The notes under the pieces were generated by a model. The model made no database searches. It was not told where the DNA came from and was given only the letters and a program-made list of their open reading frames with translations. The translations under genes and the position numbers were made by a program. Shown piece after piece: positions 21,208-31,428 of a DNA stretch of 64,000 nt. Every line of letters begins with the position of its first letter. Within the stretch, counting starts at the first letter, position 1. The stretch is from NCBI GenBank assembly GCA_032717465.1, contig CM064732.1, positions 34,525,955 to 34,589,954 on the forward strand, given 5' to 3'. The DNA comes from Coenobita brevimanus (Eukaryota; Arthropoda; Malacostraca; Decapoda; Coenobitidae).

Positions 21208-21219
21208 TTTGTGGGGAGG
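21208..21219 (+). promoter_or_regulatory. Polypurine tract of element B
   Basis: TTTGTGGGGAGG directly before the 3' LTR, the expected site for plus-strand priming. Confidence 0.8.
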
Positions 21220-22004
21220 TGTTACATAGCCTATGATTTCATCATCCTTTGTGTAATTTTAACGCACAGTATGCTGCATGTTTGATCACGAGCGTGTTCT
21301 GCCTCAGTCCCCCCTTTCTACCATTATAGTAGAGTAAGTCGTTCTCTCTGTTGTCCAGAGCGGGATTGTCAACTCTATGTCCCCATGGCTTCATTTGCGC
21401 GTCCTTATTACAAGTTGTATCAAGCTCTCCTGGCTCCTATATAATGAGCTCAGTCTCTGCATCATTGCCACTTAGATCTGCTCCTCATTTTGTTCACATC
21501 TCTGTCCTCCCCTGTACAGATATTATTATTGTGAGTGCTCAAGAAGTCTCCAACCATCTAGCAGCTGTGTGTAATTTGAGTATAACTGTTGTTGCATTTT
21601 TTCTTGTACTGTATAGCATAAGTTTAATTTGTAGGCCTAGTGAGGTTTTTGTAATTCATGTAGGGTTCTTTATGTCAAGTCATTTTTGATAATAGTTTGT
21701 ATCTGTAATTATTTATCTGGCATTCACTGAGTATTATCTGGTATCTCATTTTATCAGGGCTGACTTAGATAAATTTACTCTTGCTAATTTCGTGTTAATA
21801 GAGGCTATTGCAGTTAACCATATATTTAACCTGTTTTTGCCATTACATTATCCTTATGAGTCCTGAATGTTTTGTTGTTAGTTTGTGCATTAAACTTTAA
21901 CTTGTAATTTTACCTAACTCTTTGTTTTGAACCTGGAACTTTACGGGACAGTAGTGACTCTTAGTATTCTCACTTAAAGTGTACGTTATCTTTCTCTGTT
22001 CCGT

Positions 22005-22008
<4 letters not shown>
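21220..22008 (+). repeat. 3' LTR of element B
   Basis: 789 bp, nearly identical to 15701-16491. I count about four substitutions plus two single-T homopolymer changes. Possible poly(A) signal ATTAAA at 21889-21894. Ends CCGTAACA and runs straight into (AT)n. Confidence 0.95.

Positions 22009-22076
<68 letters not shown>
22009..22076. repeat. (AT)n tract, right flank of element B
   Basis: About 68 bases of AT repeats between the 3' LTR of element B and a SINE. Confidence 0.95.
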
Positions 22077-22079
<3 letters not shown>

Positions 22080-22451
22080 TACAGTGATAAAGTGTGCGTT
22101 TTCGTACACTGAAGAACGAGGGTTCGCGCCCCACCAGGCAATAGACTATGGAAGCATTCTTCAGGCCATGTATTGTATTGGCGGACACAAGGGTTGCTGT
22201 GGCTGAACCAGTGTCGCATACTATAAAGGATGCCTGCACCCAGTCGGCTTGCGCGGGCCGATTACACGTGGTTCACAGACTACACACACATGTAAAGCCA
22301 CTCCAACACTACAGCTACACTTACAAGCACTTCTCACCCTACAGTCTCTACTAGACAGCCTAAACTACTTGGTAGAGATACATTGGCTGTATCGTCCCCA
22401 CTTCGGTGGGGATAGGCCGGTCCTGAAGTGGACACTCAAACGGCTGATGAG

Positions 22452-22456
<5 letters not shown>
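22077..22456 (+). mobile_element. tRNA-headed SINE, family 1, copy 1
   Basis: The head (GGTACAGTGATAAAGTGTGCG, then GGGTTCGCGCCCC) resembles tRNA pol III boxes A and B. The body matches copies at 35.2, 40.6, 45.8, 46.2, 46.7, 47.0 and 61.1 kb. Near the 3' end it has the hairpin CCCCACTTCGGTGGGG with a UUCG loop. The tail reads CGGCTGATGAGATT and then (AT)n at 22457-22493. Confidence 0.92.
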
Positions 22457-22494
<38 letters not shown>

Positions 22495-22496
<2 letters not shown>

Positions 22497-22702
22497 TCCA
22501 ATCCTACACTGCCCCATGAGGAGCGTAAAAGCCCGGGGCTAGGCAGTTGGTCCCGACATTTAAGATGAGAGTGACCAGCCTCACTCATCCCTGAATGGCA
22601 TTACATGAGCAATCAACCCCAATCACCCCTCATATATAAACCTTCACCGGCTCAATCCGATTGGAGCGCAATATTTACCCACTAAACTACCAGGCGCCAA
22701 AA
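22495..22702 (-). mobile_element. tRNA-headed SINE, family 2
   Basis: On the minus strand from 22702 the text starts TGGCGCCTGGTAGTTTAGTG, a good A-box-like tRNA 5' half. It is followed by GCGCTCCAATCGGATTGAGCC, where the B box is partly degraded. The body continues to the (AT)n at 22493. The left LTR of element C lies 16 bases beyond its head. Confidence 0.75.
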
Positions 22703-22718
22703 TTTGGTTATATGGTTA

Positions 22719-23257
22719 TATAGGACTACATAATAGATAGATAGATAAATAGATAGATAGAGAGACAGATAGAAGCAGGAAGTCAAATGATGAGAAGGTG
22801 TTGTGTTTGCGAGAAGCGAGCAGCGCTAAACGCTTACACGGAGGAAAGCTGACGACAGCGGCCAGTAAGGAGATGATTCAGTTAGCTGTCAGCAGTCCTC
22901 TCGTGAGAAAGTTCTGTTGCCATGAGGAAGATACGTGACACACACACCCTACTACACGAGATGTTAGGAAAGAGAGTTTAGAAGGAGACAAGCGACCCTA
23001 GAGAGAGGTCGAGACGGAGATTAGCTTTAGAACAGAGAGAGAGAGAGAGATAGCGAGACAGGGAGGTAGCTACCCAGGACTTATACTATTATACCTGTTT
23101 AATATTTCCAAGACAAATAAAAATAGTCCCATACTATTCTTTACCTCTCCCGTCACTACATGACATCTGGTGGGGAAACTACTACAAGATATAAAAGCCG
23201 CTCGACCACAAGCCTAAAATATACTTCTCTACAATTAACTACAAAGTCTTTATGACA
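22719..23257 (+). repeat. 5' LTR of element C
   Basis: 539 bp, starting TATAGGACTACATAAT and ending CTTTATGACA. A poly(A)-like AATAAA is at 23116-23121. It contains GATA words near the start and a (GA)n run near 23036-23050. Confidence 0.93.
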
Positions 23258-23259
23258 TT

Positions 23260-23277
23260 TGGTAGCAGCGAACGTAT
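23260..23277 (+). promoter_or_regulatory. Putative primer-binding site of element C
   Basis: TGGTAGCAGCGAACG begins two bases after the LTR, the normal position and start for a site pairing with a tRNA CCA end. The tRNA was not identified. Confidence 0.6.
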
Positions 23278-24266
23278 ACGAACCTCGTCTACGAATCAAC
23301 ATTAAATTCCTACAAAATATCAAGATTGACAACAACCAACAATATCAGCTCCTGCCCCCTCCGTCTCCCAGATCATTACGCTGATGCAGAGGTCAAGAGA
23401 TCACTCGACGCCTTGCAAGTAGCTTAACGACAAACCAGCAAATCTGCGGACATCGTCTCAGAATTAAAAGCAAATTTCTACAAAAGCAACCGAGACTACA
23501 TTTTTAGATTCAGTTCTAAAAAGTCTACAGCCATCTACAATCAACTACAGCCATCTACAATCAACTACAATTAACAACTCTACGTCGTCTGTATAATCTT
23601 CTACACGCACCTACAAGTAGCGGCAGTCTTCATCCCACAACGAATAAATCACTAGAGAAAAGGACAGAGAAAACTTCCACATAGAATAAAGGGAACAAAC
23701 AAACGAAGAGTGAGACACGATTTACAACTCATCTTACTCACTCGTCTTCACTCAAGTTACTCATCGCTACTCATTCACTCACCACAGCTACCAGTGTGGG
23801 AAGCCGACGTCACCATGTGCTGAGATGACATCACAACGCGAGTCTGCCATGCCAAGCAACGTGTGACTGACACCAGGCACTTCTCACCCACTACTCATTA
23901 CTCATTATTCACATAGCTCCTACTCATATTCACTTATTTTCACAGTTAAGTTGGAAATTCGACGTTCTATGTTGAGGTTTGCCTGGGACAGCCGTTAACC
24001 ACTACAAATACCAGGCCATGGAGTTTCCTGAGTAATATCGTCCATCAACACACCACTAGAATTATCAAGAGATCTTCAATCAAACCTGTATTTTCTTCCG
24101 AGATCGACTTTTGTATCGACACACCTCTACGATCTGTATCAAGTGGGTAAAATTATACTTGCTCATTTCTTCTCAGTGCTAAAATTAGCTATATTCAACT
24201 TATTTAATCATCTAGTTTGCTAGGACATAAATAAACAAGAGGCGTATTTCATAACATCATATCTTA
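23278..24266 (+). other. Element C leader
   Basis: About 1 kb of untranslated leader between the primer site and the first Gag ATG. It contains a 20-bp duplication (CTACAGCCATCTACAATCAA near 23527-23570) and no convincing gene. RNA packaging signals would be expected here but cannot be read by eye. Confidence 0.6.
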
Positions 24267-25218
24267 ATGACAGGAATATTTTCGCAACCACCCACGTTAA
24301 TACCAGATGACACACAAATTGCCACAACATCAGACTCACAATTAAGAGACAGCCCACCCATTGTACAACCCACACCACACGTTATAGATAAGGAAACAAA
24401 TACGGGAGTTTCGGATGATGAGTGGGAAACCCCTTCAGACGTTGAGAGTATCGACTTCGCAGCTGCCTTAAATACGTATGCCAATATACTTAACAGGGTT
24501 CACCGGTCCGGTCATACATATTCTACCATTCCCTCACATAACGATAAACTCGTACAAGTTGAATTAACAGGGCAATCATTAAATATGAATCAAGAAACAA
24601 ATACTGCTGATCTAAAAACCACACCTCACGTTTTTGTGTATCACGAGGATAAGACTGCCCCAAAATTCTCTGGCACAGACAAGAATCGCATTGATGTCAT
24701 TTCATTAATCAGTCAGTGCGAACAAATGTTCATCAAGCGCCACATACTAGATGAACAAGAGAAAATTGCTATTTTTTCATCTTGCATAAGCCAGGAAAGA
24801 TGTCCAGCAAGCAATTTATTGCGCTCCGATAAGCTACATCGTGCTAGGGACATATGATGAATTTAAAACTGAATTTCTGAAGAAATTTTCTGGAGGTATG
24901 AACTTCTTGCCAGGTATAATTCCAGAATTACATAAAATTGTAGATCTTGTAAGGGAGCACACTACAAACCATGTGCTCAGTGAAATAACTGCTGATGTCT
25001 CCACAATCAAGAGAACCCTATTAGCTACTCTGGAGAATTCTAAGTGGATAACAGATGATGGAAAGATGTCCCCAGACCTCGTCGTGGACATCATTGGTTA
25101 TGTAGCTGCCTTGTGTAAATTACCTGATAGAACCCTTAAGATCGCCAAAACAATCGCGTACATCCCTGGGAATGTGCTTACTAGACTTAATGAACGAGGT
25201 AGAGATGCAGTGCAGTAA
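24267..25218 (+). CDS. gag: Element C Gag, N-terminal and capsid parts (frameshifted)
   Basis: Starts at the ATG at 24267 and is open to 24857. A second frame (24841-25218) continues the protein, so one frameshift lies near 24840. The N-terminal part is acidic and threonine-rich (DDEWETPSDVESIDFAAAL). The following part (APKFSGTDKNRIDVISLISQ) looks like the start of a Gypsy capsid. No recognised motif is seen in the last part (ITADVSTIKRTLLATLENSK). The position before the zinc knuckles supports Gag. The family assembles the particle. Confidence 0.75.
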
Positions 25219-25711
25219 AGCAGGTGTGGTCGACACACATGCACATTCTGGTAGAATCAGGGTACCTGAGACAGTATCAGCTGTGAAAACATCAACACCG
25301 ACCCCAAACAGAGAACAAAATCGATCGCGACCTGAAATGAGGCAGTCCAAACAGACAAAGACGCCTAGACCTCGTTCCCACACGCCTTCCTACAGGCAGT
25401 TTCATAAGTTTTCGCGCAGCCCGAGCAGGTCTCGCGCCATAAACAACACTTTTTATGGGAAATCACCTCGTAGGTCACAGTCAAGGGATAGGTCCATTCT
25501 GTGTCATTACTGTGCAAAACCAGGACACACAAGGTATGAATGCTTTATCAAGGCAAAAGAGGATAATCAAAAGACACAAGGGTTTGGTCCTTACTGTAGG
25601 CATCATAGATACCAAGGGCACTGGACTAGTGATTGCAAAACAGTAGAAAAAATTGTGTCTATGTTCAAATCGGGGGAAGACCAAGTCATGACAAAAAACG
25701 AACAAACGTAA
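25172..25711 (+). CDS. Element C Gag nucleocapsid with two zinc-knuckle-like motifs
   Basis: An arginine- and serine-rich segment (about 25370-25490) is followed by CHYCAKPGHTRYEC, a standard C-x2-C-x4-H-x4-C knuckle. Then comes CRHHRYQGHWTSDC, which has C-x2-H-x4-H-x4-C, so the second Cys is replaced by His. Both are spaced as zinc ligands. The frame ends at 25711. Protease lies in the next frame, a usual gag-pol boundary. Confidence 0.85.
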   Translation: MCLLDLMNEVEMQCSKAGVVDTHAHSGRIRVPETVSAVKTSTPTPNREQNRSRPEMRQSKQTKTPRPRSHTPSYRQFHKFSRSPSRSRAINNTFYGKSPRRSQSRDRSILCHYCAKPGHTRYECFIKAKEDNQKTQGFGPYCRHHRYQGHWTSDCKTVEKIVSMFKSGEDQVMTKNEQT

Positions 25712-26629
25712 AGAAAAACAAGGTTAAACTTCACATAGGAGGCATGTTGGGAAATGAGTGTATCTTGATACCAGCTGTATGTGAGGATCAAAACGTTTCC
25801 TTATTTTTAGATACAGGCTCTCCAGTGAACTTAATAACACATGAAGAACTAAATAGAATTCTTAAAAATAAAAAAGAAAGTAACTTTTCTGGATGAAGCT
25901 GATTTAGAATTAAACACAGTAGATGGTCAAGAGATTACAGTAAAAGGTATGATAAGATTAAATCTCAGTTTCACAGAAACTACAAGACCATTCTCTGCAT
26001 TGTTCTATATCGTTGAAAACTTAGCAATTAAAGCTCATATGTTACTGGGCTTAAGATCCATGAGAACTGAGAACATAACTATACTCCCACAAATGAATGG
26101 AATAGACTTTGATAATGAATTTATAGAGGAAATACTTTCAGAGCCCTCACCGATTGGTAGAAGAGAGCCAAAAAGAATTGGTAATATTAAAGGCTTTAAC
26201 AAACATACACAAACAGATGAGGGTATAGATCCACTTACACCAGCAACCCCATCCTCCAGAATTAGTGACTCAGATAACAGTACTGATTTATCAATTTTTC
26301 CAGCCCATCTCACTAATGATTTGGTTATACCACCTACTTCATACATGAAGGTTACCATAAAGAGCAAATTACGGAATAGTACTGTTCTTGTCTTAGAAGA
26401 ATTATGTAAAGTAAAAGGATTGTCAGTAGAAAACGCATTATGTCATACGAACGACGAAGGGCAAACTCAGATATTCATTATTAATCACATGAATGGGGAA
26501 GTTCAGTTGAAGAAGGGAACTTGCATAGTTAATATTGAAAAATGTTTAGCCCCTGTGAAGGAAATAAATATTGGTGGAGTAACAAGTGAGATAAAATCTA
26601 CGGATAGAGAAAGAATAAAGAGAATTTAA
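25633..26629 (+). CDS. Element C protease and pre-RT region (frameshifted)
   Basis: The frame ending at 25896 has SLFLDTGSPVNLIT with the DTG catalytic triad of a retroviral aspartic protease. After a frame change at about 25895 a second frame (to 26629) continues with AHMLLGLRSMRTENI, a typical C-terminal ILG-like strand. It then runs through a less conserved acidic linker into the pre-RT region. It stops at 26629 and RT begins in another frame. Confidence 0.8.
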
Positions 26630-26631
26630 TT

Positions 26632-27237
26632 CACTCAGGTGAATTTGACGAAGAAAATTATTTGTTAACCCTGCTGGAAACACACAGGGACACCGTAGCC
26701 TTGCCCGGAGAACGATTAGGGTGTACTAACTTGATTAATCACATGATTAATGTGCACCCAGAAACACCACCAATTTTCGTACCAGCTTATCGCATACCAC
26801 ACTCCCAACGTACACTTGCAAATCAGTATGTCGATGAAATGTTAAAGCTTGGAATTATTGAGCCTTCAGTTTCTCCGTGGAACGCTCCCCTTTTCTTTGT
26901 GCCCAAGAGAAATGGAGAAATGCGTGCGGTAGTAGATTACCGTAAACTAAATAATCACACAATCCCTGACAGATTTCCCATGCCATTGCTAAGTGATGTT
27001 CTACAGAATATTGGTCCTGAGAATAATATATTCTCGACCATCGATCTCCTAAACGGATACTATCAGATTCCGGTATCTCAGGAGTCACGTAAATACACTG
27101 CCTTTTTCAACAAACAGAGGCCATTATCAATATACAAGAATGCCCATGGGACTGAGGACAGCCCCCGGTACGTTCCAGCGTCTTATGAATTACGTATTGT
27201 CCGGAATTTTAGGACAAGGAATATTTGTTTATCTTGA
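26632..27237 (+). CDS. pol: Element C reverse transcriptase, N-terminal half
   Basis: Encodes VPAYRIPHSQRTLANQYV, IIEPSVSPWNAPLFFVPK, AVVDYRKLNNHTIPDRFPMP and FSTIDLLNGYYQIPVSQES (first catalytic Asp), the standard Gypsy fingers and palm. Homologous text ends near 27130, where the frame is lost; the following residues do not match RT. The remaining RT resumes at 27140 in another frame. Confidence 0.92.
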   Translation, partial: HSGEFDEENYLLTLLETHRDTVALPGERLGCTNLINHMINVHPETPPIFVPAYRIPHSQRTLANQYVDEMLKLGIIEPSVSPWNAPLFFVPKRNGEMRAVVDYRKLNNHTIPDRFPMPLLSDVLQNIGPENNIFSTIDLLNGYYQIPVSQESRKYTAFFNKQRPLSIYKNAHGTEDSPRYVPASYELRIVRNFRTRNICLS

Positions 27238-27805
27238 CGATATTATTATCGCAACGAAGAATATTAAGGATCATCTCAGGAAATTAGACTTACTCTTACA
27301 AAAGCTTAGTGATGCTGGATTAAAAATTAAACTTTCTAAATGCAAATTTTGCTTTAAGGAAATAATTTTCTTAGGCCACAAATTAAGCTCTGATGGTATT
27401 CACACCACTGATGACAAAATACAGGCAGTGAGAGATTTTCCTGAACCCACTACGACTGACGAAGTTAGACAATTTTTAGGTCTGGCTGGGTACTATAGGT
27501 CCTTCGTACCACAGTTCTCTCATATAGCCTTCCCTCTATTCCAACTACTCAAAAAAGATGCTGTATTCCAATGGGAAGAAGAACAAAAAAGGGCATTTAA
27601 CAATCTAAAAATTAAACTAACAAATGCACCTTGTTTAGCATATCCGAATTACACGAAATCATTTCTTATTTGTACAGACGCATCAGTTAAAGGATTAGGG
27701 GCTGTACTGATGCAGGAAGATAAAAAGAGGAAAGAATCAACCAATTGCATTTTGCCAGCAGACAAACAAGAGGTGCAGAAAAAAATTATAGCACTACAGA
27801 CTTAG
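27140..27805 (+). CDS. Element C reverse transcriptase C-terminal half and RNase H start
   Basis: Begins MPMGLRTAPGTFQRLMNYVL and has the catalytic box FVYLDDIIIATKN (YLDD). The thumb and connection region follow (FLGLAGYYRSFVPQFS). RNase H begins with FLICTDASVKGLGAVLMQED, carrying the first Asp. The frame ends at 27805, after which RNase H continues in an overlapping frame. Confidence 0.93.
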   Translation: MPMGLRTAPGTFQRLMNYVLSGILGQGIFVYLDDIIIATKNIKDHLRKLDLLLQKLSDAGLKIKLSKCKFCFKEIIFLGHKLSSDGIHTTDDKIQAVRDFPEPTTTDEVRQFLGLAGYYRSFVPQFSHIAFPLFQLLKKDAVFQWEEEQKRAFNNLKIKLTNAPCLAYPNYTKSFLICTDASVKGLGAVLMQEDKKRKESTNCILPADKQEVQKKIIALQT

Positions 27806-28272
27806 AGGCACTTGCAGTGATTTTTGCATTACAAAAGTTTCGAGATTTGGTATATGGTTACGAAATCCACTTATTCACCGACCATAAACCACTGGTGGGT
27901 ATGTTTAAAGAAAAACTCCTTTCTGGGAGGAGAGCAAGATGGAAATGTACAGTTGAAAACTACAGTGTACAAATACATTATATACAAGGTAAAATGAATA
28001 TAGTAGCTGACGCATTATCTAGGAACCCGAACACAATTCAGGTTGCGGCGTTAGATCTCAAAGGAAATATCCCAAACCACGAGGATATCGCAAAGGCACA
28101 AAGACTTGACCCAGTATGGTCAAAAGTAATATACAAGTTAGAAAGTGGAGATGACATACAATTACCCAAACTGCATGTCCCACTTGAACAATTCACAATG
28201 GTCAATAATACATTATACAAAATTAACTCTAAACAACCAAAACGCCAAAGAAATACTTCAACCAGTTGGTAG
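27745..28272 (+). CDS. Element C RNase H end and start of integrase
   Basis: Continues RNase H with YSTTDLEALAVIFALQKF (Glu) and HLFTDHKPLVGMF (Asp), closing with IVADALSR. A tether of about 80 residues follows, running towards integrase, and the frame ends at 28272. Placement of RNase H directly before integrase is the canonical Gypsy order, in contrast to elements A and B. Confidence 0.92.
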   Translation: MHFASRQTRGAEKNYSTTDLEALAVIFALQKFRDLVYGYEIHLFTDHKPLVGMFKEKLLSGRRARWKCTVENYSVQIHYIQGKMNIVADALSRNPNTIQVAALDLKGNIPNHEDIAKAQRLDPVWSKVIYKLESGDDIQLPKLHVPLEQFTMVNNTLYKINSKQPKRQRNTSTSW

Positions 28273-29521
28273 TACCTAATGACATGATACCCCAAGTATT
28301 ACGAATGATACACGACAGCCCACATGCAGGACACCCTGGAAAGGATAAGACATTCAACCAAGCCCAGCTATTATATTACTGGCCTTCATTACGAAGAGAT
28401 ATACACAATCATATAGACAGATGCGAATCATGTGCGAAACACAAAGGATACCCAATCACACCTGCACCGATGGGTAATTACCCAGTACCACATCAACCAT
28501 GGGACGTTGTCGCTGTTGATTTACTCAAGATGCCATTATCATACAATAATAACCTATACTTATTCGTACCAACGGATCATTTTTCCCGTTATGTCATTTT
28601 AGCTCCAATTAAAGATAAGACAGCAGAGACAGTAGCAAAGGCAATAACAGATAATGTAATATGTCGCTTTACTACCCCAAAGGTATTAATAAGTGATAAT
28701 GGAGGAGAATTTAATTCTGAGATCTTACAAGAAATATGTAAACAATACAACATTAAAAAGGTTAACGTTTTGGCCTATCACCCAGCATCGAATGGGTTGG
28801 TAGAGAGACAAAATAAAAAGGTATTAGATGTGCTACGACACATTCTCAAGTGAAAATTATGCAAGCTGGGATGATTGGATTCCCCAGAGTAGAGGCCTCC
28901 ATTAATGGGTCTATAAATAAATCCATTGGTGACACACCACATTTCATTATATATGGCACAGATAAAAAATTACCATATGAGCTCCTAGAAGGTGACAGCA
29001 TGCCTATATACAATTACGATGATTACTCTAAACTCCGTTTACGTGAATTCCAGGACATTCACAAAAGAGTGCAAAAACAATTAACGATGTCCAAGGAAGA
29101 AATGACGGAGGCATTTAACAAAAAGGCAAAAGATTCACCTATCAGCTTAGGAGACATTGTTTACGGTGTCATTCATACGAGAGACAATAAATTATCCCCT
29201 AAATTTGAGGGCCCATACAGAGTAATTAACATAAAGGCAAACAAAGTTTTAATTAAGTCACTTTCAAGTGGCGAGGAAAAACAAGTTCATATTGACCATT
29301 TAAAACGAGTTTCAAGGGAATTATCACATAATTATTCAGCCTCGGATACAACCGAACAGGTGAACGTACCTCAAGAAACCAAGCAAGAACACAACAATGA
29401 TTACAAAAAGAAATTAAGGTCATATACCAAACAATCGAACATAGGTGCAACTATTCCAATGAAATCTACAGTACATCATTTACGAGAATTAAATATCGAT
29501 TTAAACTCCTTCTATAAATGA
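28266..29521 (+). CDS. Element C integrase (two frames)
   Basis: The zinc module reads HDSPHAGHPGKDKTF...CESCAKHKG. The core has WDVVAVDLLKMPL (Asp), LISDNGGEFNSEILQ (Asp) and GLVERQNKKVL (Glu), with 35 residues between the last two acids. The frame ends at 28853, and a second frame from 28850 continues with INGSINKSIGDTPHFIIYG and a C-terminal barrel LSPKFEGPYRVINIKANKV, matching GPY/F. It ends at 29521 with a basic tail. Env starts 85 bases downstream. Confidence 0.92.
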
Positions 29522-29606
29522 AATAACAGCCAACCGTAACGCACATCATCACTATCATCAACCACAGCTTTATAGGAAATTAATAGATTTTTTTCGGTAG
29601 GTTACG

Positions 29607-30887
29607 ATGAAGGGACTTCTGCTATGGATTCTCCTATACATAGTAAGGGTATATGCGCACCTAGACCCCAAGCATATAGTACGACAAGGATGCCTCATAG
29701 CTCCAACGGCCACGACTACAATCGTCAAGGACGTCATGAGTACTGAAATAAGTCTAGATTACTTGTATGACTTACCTACTTATATAGAAAGACTTGCGAC
29801 GCCGATGCGAACTCTGGACTTCAAGATAGGGAATTATGTTTCACAATCACATATCACCAAGGAAGTGGATGAAATGGTGAAGTTAGCGAAATGGAAACTA
29901 GAACAGGCGAAGTCAACTATGCTCGTCATGATCCAAGATCTCCCATCTTATGGAACAGAGGTGCTGAGCGACAGGAACAACATCACACGTACTCGCCAAA
30001 AGCGCGGTTTGTTCGATCTGGGCGGCGCAATTCTTGGGAACATCTTTGGATTGGCTACAGAGGATGACCTTAAAGAAATAAACAAAAAATTTAATAAGAT
30101 AGCTCAGGTACTAACATACCAAGATAAATTCATCACAGGACAGAACTTGGCAATGAAAACAATTGTGAAAAATCTGAAACAAGCAGAAAACGTAGCTCTC
30201 GAGAGTATAGATAAAATAAATAACTTGGAGGGTAACGTTACCCTTTTCCAGCACTTCTCCATCATCACAGAACATATTGACACGATTCTACTACAATTAG
30301 AGAACACTAGAGATCATTTCCGGGCACTTATGCAAGGAATTTCGAATGCTGGTGATGGCAAGATCACAAATGACTTACTCCCAGTTCATGAGCTACGTCA
30401 GATAGTTAGTCAAGGCATACATAAACATAAATTGAAGCCATTGTTCCGCAGTAGGGAATTTATGCAATATTACCCGTACTTGGAAGCAACACTAACACCA
30501 ACATCAGTGATAGTTCATGTACCATTCATCACGGAAGACCTGTTCACAGTATACCAAATACACCCCTTCCCCTATAGAAACAACAACACTTTAGTCATCA
30601 TCAACATCAACACAGACACCGAACTCATCATGGTCTCCAAGAGACGAGACACTGTCACTTTCGCAAGTGAGTCAACGATTGAGCGAAAGTGCCGCACATA
30701 CTTACATGCTGTTCATCTTTGTCCTGCGTACATTTTCACGTTTCAGCCTACTGATACGGTCCCTTGTGAAATGGCTATCATCAGCAATAACAATATTCAT
30801 CATCATTGCAACTTCACTTTTGCTCCAGATAAACTTGTACACCATCAACGCATTGGACACTTTCGCAGTTTTTTATTTCCCTCATAA
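29607..30887 (+). CDS. env: Element C envelope, N-terminal part, baculovirus-F/errantivirus type (broken)
   Basis: About 426 residues from ATG 29607. The N-terminus is a signal-peptide-like hydrophobic stretch. At about residue 130 there is a basic R-x-K-R cleavage motif (TRQKRG), immediately followed by a glycine-rich hydrophobic segment (GLFDLGGAILGNIFGLA). That cleavage-plus-fusion-peptide layout is the signature of the F protein family shared by baculoviruses and insect errantiviruses. Long helical segments follow. The frame is lost near 30850-30887 and the remaining part is in another frame, so this copy cannot make a whole protein as assembled. The family's role is membrane fusion. Confidence 0.88.
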   Translation: MKGLLLWILLYIVRVYAHLDPKHIVRQGCLIAPTATTTIVKDVMSTEISLDYLYDLPTYIERLATPMRTLDFKIGNYVSQSHITKEVDEMVKLAKWKLEQAKSTMLVMIQDLPSYGTEVLSDRNNITRTRQKRGLFDLGGAILGNIFGLATEDDLKEINKKFNKIAQVLTYQDKFITGQNLAMKTIVKNLKQAENVALESIDKINNLEGNVTLFQHFSIITEHIDTILLQLENTRDHFRALMQGISNAGDGKITNDLLPVHELRQIVSQGIHKHKLKPLFRSREFMQYYPYLEATLTPTSVIVHVPFITEDLFTVYQIHPFPYRNNNTLVIININTDTELIMVSKRRDTVTFASESTIERKCRTYLHAVHLCPAYIFTFQPTDTVPCEMAIISNNNIHHHCNFTFAPDKLVHHQRIGHFRSFLFPS

Positions 30888-31338
30888 CACATCAGTTTAC
30901 ATAGTCTGTCCAGATATACCACCATCTCATACATCAGCCTCAGGATTATACATAGCACCAGACTACTGTGCGGTATTTACACCATCCATGTCTACTTTTT
31001 CCACCATCAATCACTACGCCATTATCAACCATACACACAAACATTTCCACCCACTGCCTGATATGGACTTAAACATGAGCACAAGTATTAAGTTGACTTC
31101 ACCTAAGTTTGAAACTATGCAGCTGATCAATGAAACAATGAAGCCCTGGGAAGATTTGAGTTTGAGTATGTTCAACCCATATTATGTGTATAGCCAAGCA
31201 CCTTCTGTCTTCATAATTATCTGCATTGTGGTTGCAGTATTGCTGTTGGCCATGCACAGAATGCATGCAAGAATTGCTAATTTGGAGTCATTGTTTAGTG
31301 GGGGGAGAGTTAACATCACAGTTAACCACCCTGAATGA
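30860..31338 (+). CDS. Element C envelope, C-terminal part with transmembrane segment
   Basis: A frame open from 30667 carries plausible envelope text from about 30860. It has a cysteine-containing ectodomain region and a strongly hydrophobic segment VFIIICIVVAVLLLAM near residue 195-210. A short charged tail follows and ends at 31338. This is where an F-type envelope has its membrane anchor. It is one frame away from the N-terminal part, so a single-base difference separates the halves. Confidence 0.82.
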
Positions 31339-31388
31339 AGTGTATATATTTTGTATATAGTATTAATTATATATAAACAAAAAAAAAA

Positions 31389-31428
<40 letters not shown>

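Larger units (their letters stand above)
15701..22008 (+). mobile_element. Element B: young Gmr1-type Ty3/Gypsy retrotransposon
   Basis: A 6.3-kb element with direct LTRs at 15701-16491 and 21220-22008. Order on the plus strand is Gag (about 16571-17587), zinc knuckle (17623-17664), protease (about 17930), integrase zinc module (about 18600-18740), integrase core (18800-19250), integrase C-terminus with RT (19199-20362) and RT-RNase H (20271-21158). Integrase precedes RT. A putative primer-binding site TGGCGACC is at 16498 and a polypurine tract TTTGTGGGGAGG at 21208-21219. The LTRs differ by about four substitutions and two single-base indels. Several frameshifts break the coding region. Confidence 0.93.

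Noticed and set aside
22077..22140. Possible tRNA gene at SINE heads (also near 40639, 47339 and 61461)
   Set aside because: A- and B-box words are present, but no full cloverleaf can be drawn by eye and the segment continues into the same SINE body in several copies.
31296..31320. 3' LTR of element C starting near 31310 instead of 31828
   Set aside because: The 5' LTR has no such sequence, and the GTTA duplicate plus the empty-site lookalike fix the ends at 22719 and 32370.
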